Assembly: GCF_000485595.1 (NCBI RefSeq)
Contig: NW_014577316.1
Coordinates: forward strand, 495,855-521,304
Source: Priapulus caudatus
Lineage: Eukaryota > Priapulida > Priapulimorpha > Priapulimorphida > Priapulidae
DNA: 25,450 bases
Reading direction: 5' to 3'
The notes under the pieces were generated by a model. That model worked only from the letters and a program-made list of their open reading frames with translations. It was not told the DNA's origin and did not search any database. Positions 1-11,600 of this stretch are shown here, in pieces (position 1 is the first letter of the stretch; the number at the start of each line of letters is the position of its first letter). Position numbers and translations under genes: made by a program.

Positions 1-55
1 CCTCCCCCCCCACCCTCCCCCTAACCTCCATCTGCGATAGTGGGCGTGTCCTAAC

Positions 56-186
56 AATGATGTGTACGCAACTGCGTGTCTGCATATCTGCGCCTAACAA
101 ATGTGGTACTACGCACGACTGAAATTTTACGTTTATAATCGTAGCAACAGACCTCAGATGAGCCCAGATGCTCTGCGGCTCTTGTT
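56..186 (+). repeat. 131-bp dispersed repeat, copy 1
   Basis: Matches 3262-3392 in direct orientation, same length, about 7 differences in 131 bp. It begins AATGATGTGTACGCAACTGC and ends TCTGCGGCTCTTGTT. No terminal inverted repeats and no tRNA-like promoter boxes seen. The first 55 bp of the window are C-rich. Confidence 0.85.
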
Positions 187-363
187 TTATACTAGTGATT
201 GGGTACTCTGGTTTTTCACGAATGTATTGTACGCAATACATAATGTTGTAGGTTATATCTACAAATGTGCTGCATATATTTTGTAAATATAGTGATGACT
301 AATCAATCGTAAATGCCAAAAAATGATCTGATCCTACCCAACAGGTCGTGCAAGCTAATAATT

Positions 364-584
364 CGCTCATAGTGTCTATGTCCCCCAGGGTACTGCCGGA
401 ATTTACCGGGGGTACGGTCCGGTATACCAGAACGTACCCTGCATGATAACTATCTGATATGGTTAGGGAGTAGGCGTAGGCGACTCCCTAGACTCATTAG
501 TGGAGTAGGCGAGATACGGTCCGACAGATAGTACCAGCTAGGGTACGTTCCGGCAGTACCCTGGGGGACATAGACCTTCTCAGC
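364..584. mobile_element. Foldback MITE-like element with 10-bp direct repeats
   Basis: A 27-bp perfect inverted repeat (374-400 and 549-575, containing GTCTATGTCCCCCAGGG) extends imperfectly to about 36 bp. The element is flanked by the 10-bp direct repeat GCTAATAATT (354-363 and 585-594). The interior contains smaller palindromes (GGGAGT... ACTCCC) and repeated TACGGTCCG. A 9-10-bp duplication fits Mutator-like elements, but no transposase is present. Confidence 0.75.
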
Positions 585-594
585 GCTAATAATT

Positions 595-1775
595 AACCAA
601 TGTCAGGTTTCACATAAGTGTTGTCTGTTTACATCACTTACGATATGAAGTTATCAAACTCATATATCTTCTTCTTTACAAATTTATTTATTGTATCCTA
701 CAGTACTGTCAACTGATTGTTGTTCTTGTATGTTATCACTGTATATACTGCACCTTTACTTTTATTTGCAAATTTATTTCAGCTTTTCCTCATTTGCAAT
801 ACAGCGAATATCTGGCACTCCATATTATGTCTACTGTACATATAGAGGGATAGCTGACTTGATGACCCTATGCTATGGTCTTTCGCTACCCCTTCACCTT
901 TCAAAATAATGTTTTCTGCATCATTGTATTTTTTGCAAATTATGGTGATAAAATAAATTATTTGAATTGAATTTTGAATTGAATTGTCTGTGATCCATAT
1001 AATTAAAGTAGCCCGTTTATTTGTTGTTGCTCTAGCCTTTAGTGCACCACATTGCATAGCACTATAAGTCACTCTTTAGAGTACGTGATGACTACAGTAC
1101 AGCGCATTAGCATTGTTGTAGGTTGTACTGAACGTTGACGATAATGAAATCTATCATGATGAAATCTGTTTAACTATAAGGTTTGTACCAAATTATTTTT
1201 ATAGCTTCGCAATGATAAGGCATTTAAATAAAAATTGCTTTCATCTAAATACTATCGGTGAGAAAACGTGCCAAAAATTCGGGAAATGCTTATCCAACAT
1301 TTATTTTATTGCCGTTGGTGACTACAGAGGGCGTAACGCAAGTAGGAATGGCGTAAGTTTATTTAGTACAGATTTTCAATTTGTAAATAACGATACAAAT
1401 CGTGTATACATTGTGACCATGACCTCGTGTAACAGGAGGATTAATGAATAACAACAACAACACTCAATTTGAGTTGTTTACTAGTAACTCGTACTTGATG
1501 GTACAGTGGAACATTACCAGTCCTACTCCTAGTATTGACTATTGTCCATTGAGTATTGTATTGTTATTGATGCTAATTCAGTAATTGTAATTGTGTGTTA
1601 CAAATGTTGCCCGACAAAGTATATGCCCATGGTTATTGTTTTATATTAATTATAAGGCCGTGTATCAAAGGTGTCTTTATTTATTTATTATGTGACAGTT
1701 TCGCATAATTTCCACTTTATTAGCTCATCTGACGAAGTCAGATGCAGCTTGTACTTGTAGCTGTAGTCTGTAGAA
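595..1775. other. AT-rich intergenic stretch, nothing recognised
   Basis: Only short unsupported ORFs. A small GAATT-type simple repeat lies at about 963-985. No coding, RNA or mobile signature seen. Confidence 0.6.
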
Positions 1776-2110
1776 TCGCATGATTGTCCGTCCGTACGTC
1801 CGTCCGTCCGTCAACAGTTGGGCACAAATCTTAACCGCTCGACGTACGGTCACGATATTCGGGACGTCAGGTGGGGGGGGGGTCGTGAAAAGGACTCGGG
1901 ATGATCAATTTGGGGGTCAAGGGTCAAAGGTGAAGATGTGTAAACGGAGGGAATATTTCCCCCTTAACTTAAGGTATAGGAGGAAATACGGAATTGCGGC
2001 ACAAATCTGAACGGCTCGACCTATGCTCGTAATGTTTGGTGTATAGTGTGATGGGCAGGAAACCCATCACCAGTGTGAAATTGGAGGTCACAGGTCAAAG
2101 CGCAGTGGGG
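1776..2110. repeat. Diverged two-module repeat remnant
   Basis: Starts with a GTCC simple repeat (about 1787-1812). Two related modules follow: GGCACAAATCTTAACCGCTC (about 1820) and GGCACAAATCTGAACGGCTC (about 1999), about 180 bp apart, each followed by a GGTCA-AGGTCAAAG-type segment (about 1915-1935 and 2086-2100). Probably a dispersed transposon-derived repeat. Confidence 0.55.
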
Positions 2111-2839
2111 AAAGGTCAGATATCAGACATTTTCTGAGGGCATGGCCTAACGGACAGAGTGAAAAACTTTTTTTGTTTCTCACTGACCTACCATTTTTAT
2201 CACTTTATTGAAAGGACCATGAAATGTGCTTTCCACTGACGTTTGAAGAGTAAGTGTCTGATAACCTTTTGACCCTCAAGAGGAGGGTTAAACATGGGTT
2301 TGTTGACTGTTAACAAAGGACTGAACTGTGTTTGATGGTACTTGTGTGATTCTGGAAGACTTAAATTTCACAGTGAAATTCTGCATGCAAAACTTACTTG
2401 AACAACGTTTACGCGCCTTAAATCATATATGAACTTCATTCTCTATATGAGATACTGTATGTTGGGAATAGAATGTCAATAGCACTTATGCAAAAGTCTG
2501 TTTTTGATTAAGGCCAACTATAAATAGGCCTACCTCGCAGGTGCTTGAGGTGGGTGGCTGATAGCACAGCATGGGCTAAACGAAGGTCGCAACTAGTTCG
2601 GATTATCTATTCCCTGCACCTAGTCAGTATGCAAGCCATCTATCGGAACAGAGTGAGAAGAATGTCCCGGCAGGATAGGTCAAATATATATTGCGCTCAA
2701 AAGTGCAGAAAGAATTACTTTCTTACCTTCAGTTTAACCAATCTTGAGATAAGTAATTGCAGAAATGAATCGTCAAACCTACCAATGAAAATTTGCCAGT
2801 TTTGTACTGTCCTTGGCATGGCTCTCTCCGTCGACGTAC
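2111..2839. other. Intergenic stretch, nothing recognised
   Basis: No supported gene or repeat. A hundred-residue ORF at 2545-2844 has no recognisable composition or motif. Confidence 0.5.
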
Positions 2840-3100
2840 AGTAGTGTGCAATGTCGGGATATGGTGGAGCATACGCTGCTCGCTGAAGCTTCAGAGCCCG
2901 ATGCGTTGAACTGTCAGTCGAACATGTGTTTGATCCTGCCCTGCATTGAAGAAATCTGTACGTTATACGTGCGTCTGCCTTACCTCTGCCCGCCATCTTC
3001 GTCGAAAGTTTGGACGCCGCGCAGCGAAATCGGAATGTACATTTCAATTGATGACGTAACTGATACAGTAGCCCGCCGCGTGGGTGTTATTTGTTTATAA
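2840..3100. promoter_or_regulatory. CpG-richer candidate promoter patch upstream of GON4L
   Basis: Within AT-rich flanks this stretch has many CpG dinucleotides, a CCGCCATCTTC motif (2990-3000; YY1/TISU type, sense on the minus strand) and a CRE-like TGACGTAA (3052-3059). It lies 0.8-1.1 kb before the GON4L start codon. It could serve GON4L, a divergent minus-strand gene, or both. Inferred from motifs only. Confidence 0.4.
2984..3000 (-). other. Possible minus-strand TISU-type start codon with immediate splice donor
   Basis: On the minus strand, GAAGATGGCGGG (3000 to 2989) matches the TISU consensus SAASATGGCGGC at 11 of 12 positions. The reading ATG GCG GGC AGA G (2996 to 2984) is followed by GTAAGG. 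This looks like a very short first coding exon of a divergent gene. I found no convincing next exon between 1 and 2980. Confidence 0.3.
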
Positions 3101-3140
3101 ACAATTTAGTCTGACTCTCTCCCTATCTCTCCTCTCACCT

Positions 3141-3189
<49 letters not shown>

Positions 3190-3238
3190 TCTCTTTCGCT
3201 CTCTCTCTCTCTCTTCATCTCTCTCGCTCTCTCTCTCT
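3141..3238. repeat. CT/GA microsatellite
   Basis: Long TC run interrupted by TTTCTTTTC and ATC. It generates an artefactual Arg/Glu ORF on the minus strand. Confidence 0.95.
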
Positions 3239-3261
3239 GCAATAAAAAAAATGTTTGCTGA

Positions 3262-3392
3262 AATGATGTGTACGCAACTGCGTATCTGCATATCTGCGCC
3301 TAACAAATGTGGTACTACGCACGACTTAAATGTTACGTTCATAACCGTAGCAACAGACCTCAGATGAGCCCAGACGCTCTGCGGCTCTTGTT
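3262..3392 (+). repeat. 131-bp dispersed repeat, copy 2
   Basis: Second copy of the 56-186 repeat, 3,206 bp downstream, about 95% identical by eye. Flanking sequences differ, and no clear target duplication is visible. It follows a CT microsatellite and an A-run. Confidence 0.85.
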
Positions 3393-3748
3393 AATATTAT
3401 TGTTACTTGAATAACTTGTTTAACAGTTTATCTCGTAACATGATTCGGAATAATACAATAATAATATCTGATTTTACATCACACGTGACTAAATACAAAT
3501 AAAATTATTTTGTAATTTTGTTCATCAATTATCGTTGTTTGGCCTGGCTAAATATTAAATAAATTACTTCACAAGTTCACAGTTCACTGACTGAGTGCTC
3601 TGCGACTAACGTCTGCTAAAAATAGTACAAGTCTATTAATATATCAACTAGTTACTAGAATTGTTGAAATGTTTGGTCTCCTTTACCTTCTACAAATAAT
3701 ATGTATTCTGCATTTACACTGTATACATGTTTAATCTCCTGTTTCTAG

Positions 3749-3897
3749 GTAAAACATACGGATAAGAAAATTCAGTTATTTATACCTACAGGTATACATT
3801 GGAGAGACTATCAAGTTATTGACATGGTGCAAGATGAAATGAGGGATTACATACTGCGATGAAAACATAGTAGGTGTAGTGATTCTAATATAATGCT
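3749..3897 (+). promoter_or_regulatory. Probable 5' UTR with two short upstream ORFs
   Basis: Candidate acceptors (TGTTTCTAG at 3748 and CCTACAG at 3792) precede the start codon. Short ORFs begin at ATG 3824 (12 codons plus TGA, ends 3862) and ATG 3861 (3 codons plus TAG, ends 3872). If transcribed they could damp translation of the main ORF. The transcription start is not visible. Confidence 0.4.
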
Positions 3898-4677
3898 ATG
3901 AAGACGAGAAAAAAGCCACCACCGCCAGAAAAATCACACAGTGAGAAGTGTGCAGCTACTCGACACTCTCCAAAAAAACTTTCTTATTCAAGAAAAAGGG
4001 TTAGCCCTTCTCATGCTGTGAAAAAAAAATTACCTAGTGTTGCTCATGACTCGACATATAAACTAACTCGTGCTTCTCCAGCAAAGGAGCACAAAGTGAC
4101 GACAATCAGAAAAAGGGTAACAGATGTCAGACCAACGTGTTCCACGTCATCATCCTTGGAACGAGAAGATTTCCCAGATGGCGCTGCTGATGATACGGTA
4201 GTCTCCTGCCTGACATCTGATAGTGAGAAATGCCATCTGGAGGAACTTAACCAGAATCTCAAGTTTATGAATACAGAAGGAAGCCCTATGTTATCGGAGC
4301 TGCATGGTCCATTGAACCAGATGCCTACTGAGGAAAAATCCCCCACAAAGAAAACTACAAGGAAGAAAGGGAGCACTATTCCAGTTGGGCCAAAGTCATC
4401 ACGGACAACCAGTAAGGCATCACTGCGAGCCAAAGCTACAATGATTGTGGAGAGCCAACCTAAACGTAATGCTCGTAAACGCATAAGATACAGTCCTGAA
4501 AGGAAGAGCAAGCGACAGAAAATTGGGTGCAGCACAGATAGCAAGAGCAATGTCAAAATAGCAGAAATGCCTTCTAAGAAAGATGGAGAAGAAGACTACT
4601 TAAATATTGACCGACTCTTGGAGCAGCATGCAGCCAAGAGTAATCTGTCGGTGATCAATGTGAAAAGCATACTGCAC
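3898..4677 (+). CDS. GON4L: GON4L exon 1: start codon and basic N-terminus
   Basis: Residues 1-260. The ATG at 3898 is chosen because an in-frame TAA lies just upstream (3886-3888) and the frame is open to a GTGAGT donor at 4678. The exon is rich in Lys, Arg and Ser, with a dense basic stretch at about residues 189-207 that looks like a nuclear localisation signal. The last ~30 residues (NIDRLLEQ... NVKSILH) match the conserved helix-like block of GON4L (human LDDMLDR... NVRNILH) and run directly into exon 2. The 5' non-coding part of this exon probably begins at an acceptor near 3749 or 3793, but I cannot tell which. Confidence 0.9.
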
Positions 4678-4757
4678 GTGAGTGATGCATAACTATTTCA
4701 AAGCAATTAGAACATCTCTTAAAAGCTTATGTTCTCGGAAACATATTAGATCTAATA

Positions 4758-4789
<32 letters not shown>

Positions 4790-7700
4790 GTATATGCATT
4801 TATGAAAATTGGTAGAATAGTCAGTTAACATCAAACGTCAGTTTAATATCTGCTAATATGATTTGCTTTGGTTGTATTTTAAATTCGATATTAACCCATG
4901 TTAATCATGACTTTATTACAGCATGTAATCACGAATGAACATGTGCTGGCAATGGTTCAAAACACAATGGGAGAATCAGAGACTGTAGATGAAGCCCTGT
5001 GTATTCCTAAACTGACCAGGTCAAAGGTCCGAGAGGTGAAGCAGAAAGGGCAGGTGGGCACAGCACAAATTACTCTGTAAATTAGCAGTTCCATATGGCC
5101 TTGACTATGTCGTCACCCGTAATTTTGCTACTCAAAATGACAAATATTGCTATTTAATTTTATTCGAGTTTAAATAAGCAATGCTTCTAAAAAGTTTATT
5201 TGCATCGATGGTAGGTGATGAAAAGTTGTATGTACATGCATGTGTGTGTGTGTGTGCATGAATTTATTGTACAACGAATTGCGTTGTGCAGAACATCTGT
5301 GCATGCCATGTAATATTCTTCAATATCTCTATCATAACCTATCCTAGCCTATCCTATACTGTAGCTAGTAAGCAATAAATATGGTTTTAATATGTCATAA
5401 TGTATTGATTGATTAGTTACTTTTTATCATAAATTTTTGTGGGATTCACAGGTTTTGTGGATCTTTTGTATTGAATGTATTGTATACGCATGCGTATGTG
5501 CCGATATTCTACCTATTCGTTCACTATAGCTTTCAGTTCCCTGGCCAGTGTCACCTATGAAGAAGAGGTCTAACCCAAAGATTTTAGAGGCAGAGTTTTC
5601 GGAGACAGAAGATGAGGAATACAACCCAGAAGCTGATCCAGAGGTAATGACCTCCTCCCACACACATGCTGCGCTATCATATACAGGCACACTTCAGACA
5701 CCCAAATATAGACTCGGTGCATCATCATGAAGATATATGTGCCAATGGTACTGTGAGAACCCACTTGGGTGATTGCTGTGATGCTTCTAATCCTAAGCAA
5801 TCATCTTGCAGGCAATTGAGAGCGATGAAGAGAGCTGGTTGTCCCACCCTAGTGAGTTAGGGTCACCAGCAACCTCCTGTGGGCCATTCACCCCACAGAC
5901 TCCCACACCCTTGTCGTCTACTCCTCTGAAGGAGCCTGATGACAATCATGGAGATTCAGAGCCTACCAGGCAGACAGCTAAGCACATAGTGGTATGTGCC
6001 TCAGTTATGCGCAGTCGCAGTGTCTCTCTGCATTGTTTTCCATATGATGTAGTTTACCCGACGATATAAGCAGCTGGCATAAATAATATAATTGTAAAAC
6101 CTATGAAGATTCATCATTAAACCTGACATGCAGTTCTTTCATTGTGTAAACTCCAGCTAACATTGTCTTGTGTTATGACTAATAAAGCTGTCTTGGGAGT
6201 ATCCAGCCTACGTGATGTGTGTGCACATGTAAATTCCGAATGCGATATAATAAATAAGTGCTGCATCTAAGTTCACACCAATCTAGTGCTACGAGTGTAG
6301 CTGCTAACTAGCGTACAGTTGACAGTGGAGGCGTGGTGAGCCTGCAACGTTTTATGTGTCACGTATTCCCCCAGGCTATGCCGGTTCCAATGGGACCTCC
6401 GCTGTACAAACCGCCCGCTGTGCCATCGACCTCGCAGGCAACTGATGCAGATGCTGAGCTAATAGCCTGCAGAACACGCTCCAAGCTCCCTCTGGTGGAC
6501 ACTCCGCTGGAGGAGATCGAGGCCAACTTTATGTTTCCAGATCTGTTCCCAGATTTGCATGACGAGACAGAGGCTCAAGACCCAGAGTGGCTCGACTGGC
6601 TGGCAGGCCTGTACAGCACCTCCTGTAAGTCGTCTCGCAGGAAGGAAGTGAGAAATAAATCTGTAATGTGTGCATCGCGGTAGGCACACGCATTACGCTT
6701 ATTGTTTGCATTCATAGCGCTTTGATTTGAGTTGTGAATGTTTGCATATTAAGTTACTTTAACCACCGTCAACCGATAACATTTATTCGCCAAGTTATCA
6801 CGTCAACTGATTTCCTTGCATTTTTGTGGTGCATCTTTCCATTATGAAACAAATCATTACTGCTGGTTTATTTTCCAGTGGAAAAAAACGATCATAATGA
6901 AAGTGTAGATGAAGAAGCCAATGACCCGGAGTATAATTTCCTCGAAGACAAGGAGGAGGTGGATAAGGAGGACTTCCGGGATGATAAGGCCGTCAGAGTG
7001 ACAAGTAAGAACTTGAGTTTGAATATTATCCCTCTGTATAAACTTTAGTTCCCATGAAGCTCTTTTGCAAAACAGACAAAATGTGAGATTTCCTTGTTTT
7101 CCAAAACCACTCGCGTTTTGCCGTATCTGCATGACCATCACACTGACTTACCTTTATATTCTTTAAATAGGAAAAATACGAGAAAACAAAATGTTAGCGC
7201 AGCTACACAAAGCACTTACTATCATTAAAAAGGTCATAACATGTTTAAGGTCACAGTGGACTCTGACCCTAGCAAAAACTGTTAACTGTTTAAACAGTTT
7301 TAGTTCAGATGCAGGATGGCTGGTGGCAGCTGAATAACAATGCTTGGCTTACATCTATATTCTTAGTCAGTCATAAACTGTTTGTTGCATGTGCAGAGAA
7401 GGAACTGAATGAACTCATGCAAGAACTTGCTGACATTCTTGAGGAAGATGACACATCAGAGTACATCATTCCACTGGCAAATGCCACACCATCTCTGCCA
7501 ACAAGGTGCGTAAGATGGGATTGCCTGAGTGCTATTTAATAAAATGTACAACTAGTGTGATGGATCTATGTAATCATGCAGCACGTACACAACACAACCT
7601 GTTCAAGTAGGTTTTTTTAAATAATTTTGTTAGTGTTTTAGTTGATGGTCATTAAATGCAAAGTACTGACCACATTGTTACTTTTCTAAAGGAATTTTGA

Positions 7701-8604
7701 GATAAATAAACCTTTTACCTATGTTTGGTAGCACTGTTGAGCTGAAGTCGGAGTGGGAAGAATGGCAAAGCAAGGAAGGTCACCACCACCAGCTGCAACA
7801 GCAACAACAACAACAGCAGCAGCAGCAACAGGAGCAGAGTGAACTATGTGTCATGGAGGAACACCTCAAAACTGAGGAATTTCCATTTAATGATGACTTG
7901 AGAAGAAAGCTAGCTGACCAGATGCGAAAGGTATTGGTGACATCGTGGATTTCTGCATGTGGGGATTGTTTATCACTGCAGGATTCAATAGGATTGACAA
8001 AAATCGTCATCGCAGTCACGTAGTTTAACATTGTACCTCAAAAGATGCGTGTTATGAATGGATAAGATAAATTTCAGTCAAAATGTCAAAGTTACAAACA
8101 TATATCATTTGTGATATATTGAAAAGCCGTCTAAGCAGCTGATACCAGACCGCAAACCAGACTGCGGTGAAATCAATACAACTAGGACTTATTGTTCTAC
8201 GTGTGCTGCTACCTATGTGGTCTGTTAATGCACCAGTGCTCTCTGCCTCTACAGCATGTACAGTTGTCCACACAGACGTTTCTGTTGACCAATGAATGTG
8301 AGGGAATGAGTGAGGAAGCTCTCCTTTGCAAGCAATTCCTGGTAAGTTGGGTTTTGTTACTCAGTATAAACCTATAAGAACATTCTTTATTCATAAACCC
8401 GTCGAATAAACACTAGGCTCTATTCATTTAACCATTTAACCAAATGTACAAAATACATTCAATTTATTTAATTTCAATCAATTCATTTCATTTCAATTCA
8501 GTTAATTTGTTTTTGAAACAAATTCAAAAAATGTTTGCTATCATCTATGGTGGCATTTGTTTTTATGATATCTCGGTTATGTGGATATCATAGGTTATCA
8601 TCAT

Positions 8605-8637
<33 letters not shown>

Positions 8638-11600
8638 CATATAGCATGTCATAGGTGGTTAACTTTGTCCACACGCAGTATGGCTCTGGTATAGGTTTTA
8701 TTTTTATTCCGTATGACTTAGTCCATGTGAATATCTTTTGAATTAACGATTTGAAATTGATTTGAAGATTATTTTTGCTTTTGTCACAGCATGAGCTTGG
8801 TAAATATGCGAGCATGTCACTAAGTCAAGGAAAATCCGCATTCAATACATGCAACCTGAATGAGGGATTGGCCATAGTGGACAATGCCAATATCAATCAT
8901 ATAGCAGACGAATCCCCAGGGAAACAGAAAAAGCGAGTGAGAAAGGGTGAGTAGGAGTCATTTGCACATATATTTTACTGACCCAGTCACAGAGTCACAT
9001 GTTCTGTCTTTAATGGCACATTTATATTCACATTGACATTGTAGCTGTTTTTGATTATGGGTGCGAATTAACATAGTATATATACAATAAACGTTCAAGC
9101 ACACCGTGTGGGTATGTTGCTGCGATCGTGTCATTTCAGACTTTTCGGATATTACCACTAAGTGCTACTTTTGGGAGAATCTACTTTTGTTTACTGATTC
9201 TCAAAATCGCCTCCATTATGTAATACAGTAGTTAGTGTTGATAGCATGGTGTAGTAAGGGGTCGTTCACAATTATCAACATTTTCACAAGCGTACAAAGC
9301 GTACACTTTTTCGAGACCCCCACCTTCCCCCTAAAAGTGTACAAAGAAAATTGTTGATTTTTTTCACACTATTCTACATAGAGATACATGTATATGAATT
9401 ACATGCAAAACCGCCATCGTGCCGGTTGTTTACACTGCACTCGGCTGCTAGCTAGCTAGCTCGGTTGGTTCGTTCAGCGGGCCCGTGCGGGGCGTGGGCT
9501 GGCCGGGGCTCGGCGCGTCGCGGCATGAGGATGCGCACGATGCCAGCTGGGGCGTGCGGTGCGGGAAATGGATCGACATTTTTCGGAAATGCTGAAAGTG
9601 TATGGCGGGCATTGACCCCCCTCCCCAGTGTACGGTTTGTACGCTTGTGAAAATGTTGATAATTGTGAACGACACCTAATATATACAACTCTGATTTGAC
9701 CCCAGTCTTGGTGCTAGCAAGTTAAAGCTGCACAATGCGCATCCAAACGCTAATTTCTCCAGTACTAGACTAGCAAATACTTCGTGTCATGCATAATCAC
9801 ACTACCTTATGACAAAATAAACTCTAGTTCCTCCCATTTCACTGCGCGTTGTCTTATAAAAGATATTTAAAAATACCTCCAATGTTGTTCAAATTCTCCG
9901 ATGTTGTTGACAGTTCTCCAATCTCCAAGCAACCGTGCAGCGGTGCTGCGGTATGTACAGCGGTACGGGTGTAGCAAAGATAAAAACACATGACGTCACC
10001 CTAACCACTTCGAGGCTAAATTGTTTGGCAAACAGGCCGGCGTTAGCGCCAGAATGCCAGTTTTCTCACCTCTTTCTTGTGGGTTTTAAGCAAACGCGCA
10101 GTGAAATGGGAGCAACTAGAGTTTATTTTGTCATAAGGTAGTGTGATTATGCATGACACGAAGTATTTGCTAGTCTAGTACTGGAGAAATTAGCGTTTGG
10201 ATGCACATTGTGCGGCTTTAAATGCTATAAATCTTGATAACAATATAACACTGCACTTTCTAAATTCACCGAATTACTCAATAATGTGGAAATGTTGAGT
10301 ATTTCAGTGATCTGAATTGGAACTACATTACCAACCTTTGAGAAATAGAAACCAGTTATAAGAAATCACATTACTAATGCTATCCTGTACTATTCATTTC
10401 TGCCATATAGTCGACCTTTTTCGAAAAACCGTATAATGCAATTTGCAAAATCATTGTAGGAACACAACCTCATAGTTCGCTTGTACATTCATTGTATGAA
10501 TGTGTCCATGCTATCATCAAGACATCTACATTTTGCTGTAGTTCATGCTGAGCATGCGAAGGCAAGGCGGATGATTGAGTACTGATTGTGAGCTTAGATT
10601 GTAAACTAAGCTTGAGAATAATATTAATTCTAATAAATCCAATATTTAGTTTTACAGCGGTGTGTTTTCACATCATACATCTCGCCTAGTAGCATGCTAT
10701 TCATGTCATACATCTCACCTAGAGGCGTGTTATTCATGTCATACATCTCACCTAGAGGCGTGTTATTCACGTCATACATCTCACATAGAGGCGTGCTATT
10801 CACGTCATACATCTCACCTAGAGGCGTGTTATTCACGTCATACATCTCACCTAGAGGCGTGCTATTCACATCATACATCTCACCTAGAGGCGTGTTATTC
10901 ACGTCATACATCTCACATAGAGGCGTGCTATTCACGTCATAATCTCACATAGAGGCGTGTTATTCACGTCATACATCTCACCTAGAGGCATGTTATTCAC
11001 GTCATACATCTCACCTAGAGGCATGTTATTCACGTCATACATCTCACCTAGAGGCGTGTTATTCACATGTCCCTTTTTTCAGTCTTCCCTGAACTCAAGC
11101 CCCACACGGTGCTGACACTGGCTGAGAGTCGAGCCTTCATCTACCCTGAGATGCTGCCAGCACACGGCCTGCTGCCAAAGCAACCGCCGAAGGAGCACGA
11201 GAAGCCAGTTTTCATAGAAGCAGAAGACAAGTGAGTGGTGGCTCCATCAGTTGAGAAGTTATTTTATTGTACATTAATATTATTATTATTAGTGTTATTA
11301 TTATATACCTTATTATATGTCTTACCTCATCTGTGTGCACACCTCATCAGAATGATAGAATTTTCTAGTTTAACTGTACATCTTGTGCACACATTTTATA
11401 TTCCAAATAAATTTGACAAAATAAAATGTGTTGTTACATGACAGCTTGATAGCCATGGGTATAGCTCAGTTCCCAAGGACTGATCCTCAGTATGCGAGGC
11501 TTATCAGACAGCATATGGTGCCGACAAAGACTGAGCAGCAGATACGGCTTCGCATTAAGAATTTGACAGTTGCAAAAGCGACCAATAACTCGATCAAGGT

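Noticed and set aside
3106-3342. Arg/Glu repeat ORF on the minus strand
   Set aside because: Pure product of the CT/GA microsatellite.
56-3392. Long-terminal-repeat pair of a 3.3-kb retroelement
   Set aside because: 131-bp copies are too short, do not end TG...CA, and the region between contains no reverse transcriptase or integrase reading.
9448-9688. GC-rich ORFs in both directions within the intron 10 element
   Set aside because: Composition-driven; they run into the inverted-repeat arms and have no motif.
10630-10952. Repeat-peptide ORFs on both strands (EMYDVNNTPLG and HTSHLEACYSR types)
   Set aside because: They arise from the 33-bp minisatellite, whose unit is divisible by 3. The array lies inside intron 10.
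10667-11061. CRISPR-like array
   Set aside because: The units are contiguous tandem repeats with no unique spacers, in an animal gene intron.
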